Positions 60,223 through 64,000 of a stretch of DNA of 64,000 nucleotides are shown piece by piece. The translations under genes were made by a program, and so were the position numbers. The DNA is from Rhizobiales bacterium UBA3584. Its GTDB lineage: Bacteria; Pseudomonadota; Alphaproteobacteria; Rhizobiales; Devosiaceae. A model generated the notes under the pieces. That model was given only the letters and a program-made list of their open reading frames with translations, had not been told where the DNA came from and ran no database searches. The DNA lies in the NCBI GenBank assembly GCA_002375765.1, contig DFMV01000017.1, positions 48,889 to 112,888 of the forward strand. Direction: 5' to 3'. Each line of letters begins with the position of its first letter. The first letter of the stretch is position 1.

Positions 60223-62328
60223 TCAAGCTGTCCTGCGAGAACGAAGACTTGCGTTGCGTCTGGTCCAGACCAGCAAAGCAACAGCGATGACGAGCCCGGC
60301 GATGTCGGTGGAAACGCTCGACCAGAGCAACAAAAGCGCGGCAACGAGAGCAAAGAGTCGTTCCATGGCGCCGATGGCACCAAACATCTGTCCTTCTCCA
60401 GCGACTGCGATCAGATAGATCGCGAGCAATGCCGTGGCAAAGACGTGCGCTGTCTCAAACCATGCCCCTTGCAGCAAAATTTCTGGGCTGGTGTAGAACA
60501 TGAAGGGAAGAACGAAGGCCGCAATTCCGAACCGCATTGCGGCAATCGAGGTTGGCCACGGCTTTCCGCCTGCGATTGCAGCTCCAGCGAAGGCCGCAAT
60601 GGCTACAGGGGGGGTGATCGCGGAAATGACTGCGCAATAGAACACGAACATGTGGGCCGCCAGCGCTGAAACGCCCATCTGTTGCAGTGCCGGTGCGACA
60701 ACCGCTGCAGCGATAGCGTATGCCGCTGTCGTGGGCATGCCCATGCCAAGGACAATAGAGACCAGCATGGCCAGAATGAACGCAAGCACCTGACTGTCGC
60801 CGGCCACCGACAGCAGTAAGGACGAAAAACGCCCCCCAAGGCCAGTCAATCCCAACACGCCCACAACTATTCCGGCGCAAGCCATTACGCTGATGAGCTG
60901 CAGCGATTTGCGCGAGGAATCGGCCAGCCCCCGATAGATCGTTGTGGCCATTGTTCTGACCACTCTGGGCAGTTGATCGGCCTTGCCCAACAGGAACGCC
61001 AGAGCCACCATAGCCAGCATGCTCAGGACCGTTGCGATAGCCCCGGCATAATTGACCTGCATGCCAGTCCACGGCAGAACCACAAAAAGAATTAGGGGCA
61101 ATGCCAGCACCTCGGAGCGCAGCCCGATTTCGCGGCTCATCATCACAAGCAGCGTCGCTGCGAGCCCCCAGGTACCTGCAGCAATGATCGAATAGCCTGA
61201 AAGCAGCAGATAGAGCAGCACCACCAATGGCAGCAGCATAAAGGCGTCGCGCGCCAACGCGCGCATTTTTGGCAGTTCGCTGCGTGGAATGCCGTGCAGA
61301 CCAAGCCGGAGCGCCTGCATATCCACCGTCATAAATATTGCTATATAAAAGAGCAGGCAGGGCAGCACTGCGGCCACGACGATCTCAGAGTAAGGAATGC
61401 CGGTGATCTCGGCCATTATGAAAGCCCCCGCGCCCATAATGGGTGGCGCGAGTTGCCCTCCTGAAGACGACGCTGCCTCAATCCCGCCCGCGCTTTCGCG
61501 CGAGTAGCCCACCCTGCGCATCATCGGGATGGTGAAGGTGCCTGAAGCCACCACGTTGGCGACGGCCGAGCCCGAAACGGTGCCAAAGAGCAGCCCGGAA
61601 ACCACCGAAACCTTTCCGGGCCCACCGCGGGCGGCCCCGAACAGAGCCATGGCCAGACGCATGAAATATTCGCCTGCGCCGGAAGCTTGCAGGAAAACGG
61701 CAAAGGCGACAAAAAGGACGATGTAGCGCGACGAGGCGGCGACCGTCATGCCAAAGATCGCGTCCTGGCTGTAGAGGAACGAGAAAAGATTGTCCGGTTG
61801 AAAGCCGGAGTGCCGAAGGATCCCCGGGAGCCAGGGGCCGGCAAAAACATATGCCACAAAAAGCAGGGCGATCACCGGTAGCACCAGGCCCGAGACCCGG
61901 CGTGCGAATTCGAGAACGATTAGCGTGCCGACGACCCCGCAGGCAAAATCTGCAGCCGTGGTGATCACGCCGGTGCGCATGATGAGCTGATCAAGGTTGA
62001 TCGCCACGTAGGCACTGCAAGCAACGGCCCCTGCTACCAGCAGCAAGTCCGGAAGAGCGACGTAAAGCAACTTTTCACGTGAGCGCGCCTTGAGCCCGAC
62101 AAAAGCCAGGATCGCGCCCATGTTCACATGCACGACGCGATAGACCCATTCGTCAATCGACCAGAAGTTCAGAACGGCGAGATGAAACAGCGCGTATGAG
62201 ACTGACAGGGCGCCCAACGCAATGGCCAGGACTCCGGGGAGGCTCCGGTCCAGCCCCTCGGCATCGAGTTCATCAGTCTCCACAGGATCCGAGACGCCAG
62301 CGCGCTCGCTCCCTACCGCGTTGTCCAT
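60223..62328 (-). CDS. Fused TRAP permease (DctQM type, TAXI system)
   Basis: 701 residues, about 17-18 membrane helices. An N-terminal four-helix DctQ-like part (about 1-140) is fused to a DctM-like part. Family segments: SGLLFGTVSGSAVANVVASG, GGIEAASSSGGQLAPPIMGA and VLGMGMPTTAAYAIAAAVVA. Such fusions pair with TAXI receptors. ATG 62328 has GGAGGAAAAACC upstream; the longer frame is not coding. First gene of the operon, divergent from gntR. Confidence 0.94.
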   Translation of the reverse strand: MDNAVGSERAGVSDPVETDELDAEGLDRSLPGVLAIALGALSVSYALFHLAVLNFWSIDEWVYRVVHVNMGAILAFVGLKARSREKLLYVALPDLLLVAGAVACSAYVAINLDQLIMRTGVITTAADFACGVVGTLIVLEFARRVSGLVLPVIALLFVAYVFAGPWLPGILRHSGFQPDNLFSFLYSQDAIFGMTVAASSRYIVLFVAFAVFLQASGAGEYFMRLAMALFGAARGGPGKVSVVSGLLFGTVSGSAVANVVASGTFTIPMMRRVGYSRESAGGIEAASSSGGQLAPPIMGAGAFIMAEITGIPYSEIVVAAVLPCLLFYIAIFMTVDMQALRLGLHGIPRSELPKMRALARDAFMLLPLVVLLYLLLSGYSIIAAGTWGLAATLLVMMSREIGLRSEVLALPLILFVVLPWTGMQVNYAGAIATVLSMLAMVALAFLLGKADQLPRVVRTMATTIYRGLADSSRKSLQLISVMACAGIVVGVLGLTGLGGRFSSLLLSVAGDSQVLAFILAMLVSIVLGMGMPTTAAYAIAAAVVAPALQQMGVSALAAHMFVFYCAVISAITPPVAIAAFAGAAIAGGKPWPTSIAAMRFGIAAFVLPFMFYTSPEILLQGAWFETAHVFATALLAIYLIAVAGEGQMFGAIGAMERLFALVAALLLLWSSVSTDIAGLVIAVALLVWTRRNASLRSRRTA

Positions 62329-62348
62329 GGTTTTTCCTCCCAGAAAAC

Positions 62349-62378
62349 TTGTACGAACGAGTTGACATGTACGGACAT
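62349..62378. promoter_or_regulatory. Candidate GntR/HutC operator repeats
   Basis: Two copies of TGTACG(A/G)AC occur 18 bp apart (62350 and 62368); the second forms the palindrome-like ATGT-ACGG-ACAT. They lie between the permease start (62328) and gntR (62446), overlapping a TTGACA box. Confidence 0.5.
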
Positions 62379-62445
62379 TATCCAGTAGAAGAGCAGCGGT
62401 CAAGCTGAAACTTGTTATTCGCGCTGTCCCCAGGGAGGTTGAAAA

Positions 62446-63165
62446 GTGAAGAAACGCTACCCCGAAGTTGTAAGGCAGATGCTGGCGGACCTGCGGGCCG
62501 GACATTTCCAGGTCGGTGCCACCATGCCGAGCGAAGCCGTCCTTTGCGATCAGTTCGGCGCGAGCCGCTCCACCATTCGGAACGCTCTGATGCAGCTTCA
62601 AAAGCTCGGATTGATCGAGCGGCGTCAAGGCGCACCGACCCGGGTGCTTTCGACCGAGCCTCCTCCCAGCTATGTGCACACGATGTCAGCGACAGGCGAC
62701 TTGATGGAGTTCGCAGGACCGTCCTGGCGCCAGGTGCACTCCATCACGCCCATGATTGCAGACGAGGCATTGGCCAAAAGCCTTCAGGATCGGCCGGGGC
62801 GCCGGTGGGTGCTGATCCGCCAGACGCGTCACATCGACGGGCAGGAGGCGCCGGTCGCCTGGACCGATATCTATCTGTGTGAGGACTACGCAGACATAGC
62901 CGAGGAGGTGCCCGACTACGCCGGTCTCGTTTACACGCTCCTGGAGGAACGCCATGCCGTTGTAATCCGGGAGATCCATCAGTCTGTGCGTGCTGTCCCC
63001 GTCCCGGCCGCCCTCGCGGAAGCCCTGCAGGTGCAACCTGGGGCGCATGCGCTCGAACTTCGGCGCTGCTATCGAGACGCGGATGGAGTGAACAGAATAA
63101 TTACTGTCAATACCCTGCCGGCTCAGCATTACAGTTACGAGATCATTCTTCGTCGTCAAATATGA
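62446..63165 (+). CDS. GntR/HutC family regulator with UTRA domain
   Basis: 239 residues. N-terminal winged HTH (VGATMPSEAVLCDQFGASRS, LMQLQKLGLIERRQGAPTRV) and a C-terminal UTRA ligand domain (ALELRRCYRDADGVNRIITV near the end). GTG start with AGGGAGG 8 nt upstream. Divergent from the TAXI-TRAP/lyase operon, which it most likely represses until the imported compound binds. Confidence 0.92.
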   Translation: MKKRYPEVVRQMLADLRAGHFQVGATMPSEAVLCDQFGASRSTIRNALMQLQKLGLIERRQGAPTRVLSTEPPPSYVHTMSATGDLMEFAGPSWRQVHSITPMIADEALAKSLQDRPGRRWVLIRQTRHIDGQEAPVAWTDIYLCEDYADIAEEVPDYAGLVYTLLEERHAVVIREIHQSVRAVPVPAALAEALQVQPGAHALELRRCYRDADGVNRIITVNTLPAQHYSYEIILRRQI

Positions 63166-63456
63166 AATGGCGACCGTGAAAGGGCCGCGCTGCCTGAGGC
63201 TGGCTTTGCCGCCACGCCCGAGTTCGTCGTTGACATCTGAGAGGACGGCCAAGGCTTTCCCAGTGCAGACGAGTGCAAGTCCAGATTTGCACACTATGCG
63301 AGCGATGAAGACGCCGCTTTCCTCGCGAGACGTCTCGATGGTCTTTCGTCAACTGATTTTAAGCGTGGCATAATTCCGCGCGGCTTCGGTGCCGGCCCAT
63401 CTGGCTTGCTCGTCATTTGCCGTATCTTCATCTCAGAGAACGACAGCTATCGGTAG
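63166..63456 (+). pseudogene. Possible decayed reading frame with one internal stop
   Basis: In the same frame as gntR, after its stop, 24 codons (NGDRERAALPEAGFAATPEF) reach a TGA at 63238 and then 71 codons (EDGQGFPSADECKSRFAHYA through RGIIPRGFGAGPSGLLVICR to ENDSYR) run to TAG at 63454. No start codon with a ribosome site is present, so it reads like the 3' end of a truncated gene with a nonsense mutation. Family unrecognised; it may be chance. Confidence 0.35.
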
Positions 63457-63511
63457 AACCGTTCAGCAAAAACCAGGTCATATCAATGAAGAGGGCGGAT
63501 GGTGCGTTCGC
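63457..63511. other. Short gap before flbT
   Basis: No feature seen. Together with the decayed frame at 63166-63456 it makes a 346-base gap without an intact gene between gntR and flbT. Confidence 0.5.
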
Positions 63512-63862
63512 CTAAAATTGGGCAAATTTTCGCGCCGCCTTCAGCGCCGTAAAGATCGAACCGGCTTCGACATGGTTGAGGACATGCTGAACCTCAGCAC
63601 GTTCATCATCGCTTAGCGTCTCAGAGATGGCTTGTACGATTTTCATGTGCTCAGCGCTCTGGGACAGGTAAAACTGCTGCATGTGATAGTAGATTCGGGC
63701 CCGTGGAGTTTGGGCTTGCTCAAGGGTGATGCTTTCGCTCTCGCGCATGACCGGAAGGTCGCCCTCGATGATGATCGTGGTGTAGCCTTCCGAAGCAACC
63801 GTCAGCCTGGATGTCGCGATAAGAAGTCTCTCGCCCGCCTTCAAGTTGATCTTCAGCGCCAT
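63512..63862 (-). CDS. flbT: Flagellar biosynthesis repressor FlbT
   Basis: 116 residues opening MALKINLKAGERLLIATSRL, with ARIYYHMQQFYLSQSAE in the centre. FlbT binds flagellin mRNA leaders and controls their translation or decay in alphaproteobacteria. ATG 63862 is preceded by GGAGGTGACA; the four extra codons upstream are unlikely. Slightly shorter than Caulobacter FlbT. It is directly downstream of a flagellin gene, separated by a terminator, as expected. Confidence 0.92.
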   Translation of the reverse strand: MALKINLKAGERLLIATSRLTVASEGYTTIIIEGDLPVMRESESITLEQAQTPRARIYYHMQQFYLSQSAEHMKIVQAISETLSDDERAEVQHVLNHVEAGSIFTALKAARKFAQF

Positions 63863-63876
63863 TGTCACCTCCAACG

Positions 63877-63901
63877 AAAAAGGCGGTCCTTCTGGACCGC
63901 C
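63877..63901 (-). terminator. Intrinsic terminator of flagellin
   Basis: A perfect 8-bp stem GGCGGTCC-AGAA-GGACCGCC is followed on the minus strand by TTTTT, 26 nt past the flagellin stop. flbT therefore probably depends on readthrough or its own promoter. Confidence 0.9.
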
Positions 63902-63926
63902 TCCTCGCTTAGCCGATTTGCTGCTC

Positions 63927-64000
63927 TTAGAACAGACGCAGGACTGCCTGATCAGCCTGCGAAGTCATCGACAGAGCGGTCGAGGACAGCTGCTGGCGGG
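63927..64000 (-). CDS. Flagellin, C-terminal end only
   Basis: The last 23 codons read RQQLSSTALSMTSQADQAVL then RLF and a stop. This is the flagellin D0 C-terminal helix (compare QQLGVQALSIANQAPQ...LR). The rest lies beyond the right edge. Flagellin is the filament subunit; adjacency to flbT confirms the call. Confidence 0.9.
   Translation of the reverse strand, partial: RQQLSSTALSMTSQADQAVLRLF

Noticed and set aside
1..64000. CRISPR arrays, prophage, complete insertion sequences, tRNA or rRNA genes
   Set aside because: No regularly spaced repeats, integrase, transposase or recognisable RNA gene was found by reading; a covariance-model scan was not possible.

Overview
The window looks like chromosome of a GC-rich alphaproteobacterium of the order Hyphomicrobiales, most likely a Devosia- or Pelagibacterium-like member of the Devosiaceae. 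I infer this from the rhizobial-style chemotaxis genes (STAS-cheY-cheA-cheW, cheR-cheB-cheY, cheD plus a small CheZ/CheT-like protein), FlbT next to flagellin, the small DUF3309 and DUF1232 proteins, and intergenic repeats of a type common in this order. Genus is an inference; no rRNA or tRNA gene was seen.

Layout. 1-7.4 kb: housekeeping genes (fumC, rpmF, mtgA, a short-chain prenyl diphosphate synthase, two GNAT enzymes overlapping ispG, DUF1232 and DUF3309 membrane proteins). 7.5-14.6 kb: pyruvate carboxylase, a DUF442-type phosphatase, a GGDEF-EAL protein and an orphan OpuAC-type binding protein. 14.8-20.1 kb: a branched-chain amino-acid ABC system, with the binding protein convergent to livG-livF-livH-livM and sharing one bidirectional terminator. 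20.1-32.6 kb: mgsA and two blocks of chemotaxis genes interrupted by a MocR regulator/EamA exporter pair and a GNAT gene. 32.8-40.1 kb: an MFS transporter, a CueR-type promoter driving a copper chaperone, a DUF305 relic and a glutaredoxin-MauE fusion, then ada, an SGNH hydrolase, a TetR regulator with a long dyad, an FMN reductase, an AAC(6')-like acetyltransferase and a nitroreductase.

40.2-47.3 kb is a compact catabolic island: divergent MarR regulator, acyl-CoA ligase, enoyl-CoA hydratase, SDR dehydrogenase and a DctPQM TRAP transporter. The enzyme genes overlap by 4 nt and a perfect 20-bp palindrome lies in the divergent promoter. The likely job is import, CoA activation and beta-oxidation-like breakdown of an unidentified carboxylic acid. 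47.4-53.1 kb holds a 3-hydroxyisobutyryl-CoA hydrolase, a SAF-domain dehydrogenase, a HisC-like aminotransferase, a cytochrome c, a decayed fragment of that aminotransferase, and cysQ. 53.1-57.4 kb has a GDP-mannose pair (phosphomannomutase and manC) divergent from an unrecognised 298-residue gene. 57.8-63.2 kb is a second import island: GntR/HutC regulator, fused TAXI-TRAP permease, TAXI binding protein and a lone fumarase-superfamily lyase. The window ends with flbT and the 3' end of a flagellin gene.

The most interesting points are the two TRAP-linked catabolic islands of unknown substrate, the copper-promoter/redox-membrane-protein unit with its DUF305 relic, the CheZ-like small chemotaxis protein sharing a C-terminal tail with CheD, the aminotransferase relic, and two families of dispersed intergenic repeats. 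Starts were chosen by Shine-Dalgarno match and homologous N-termini; several differ from the longest open frame.
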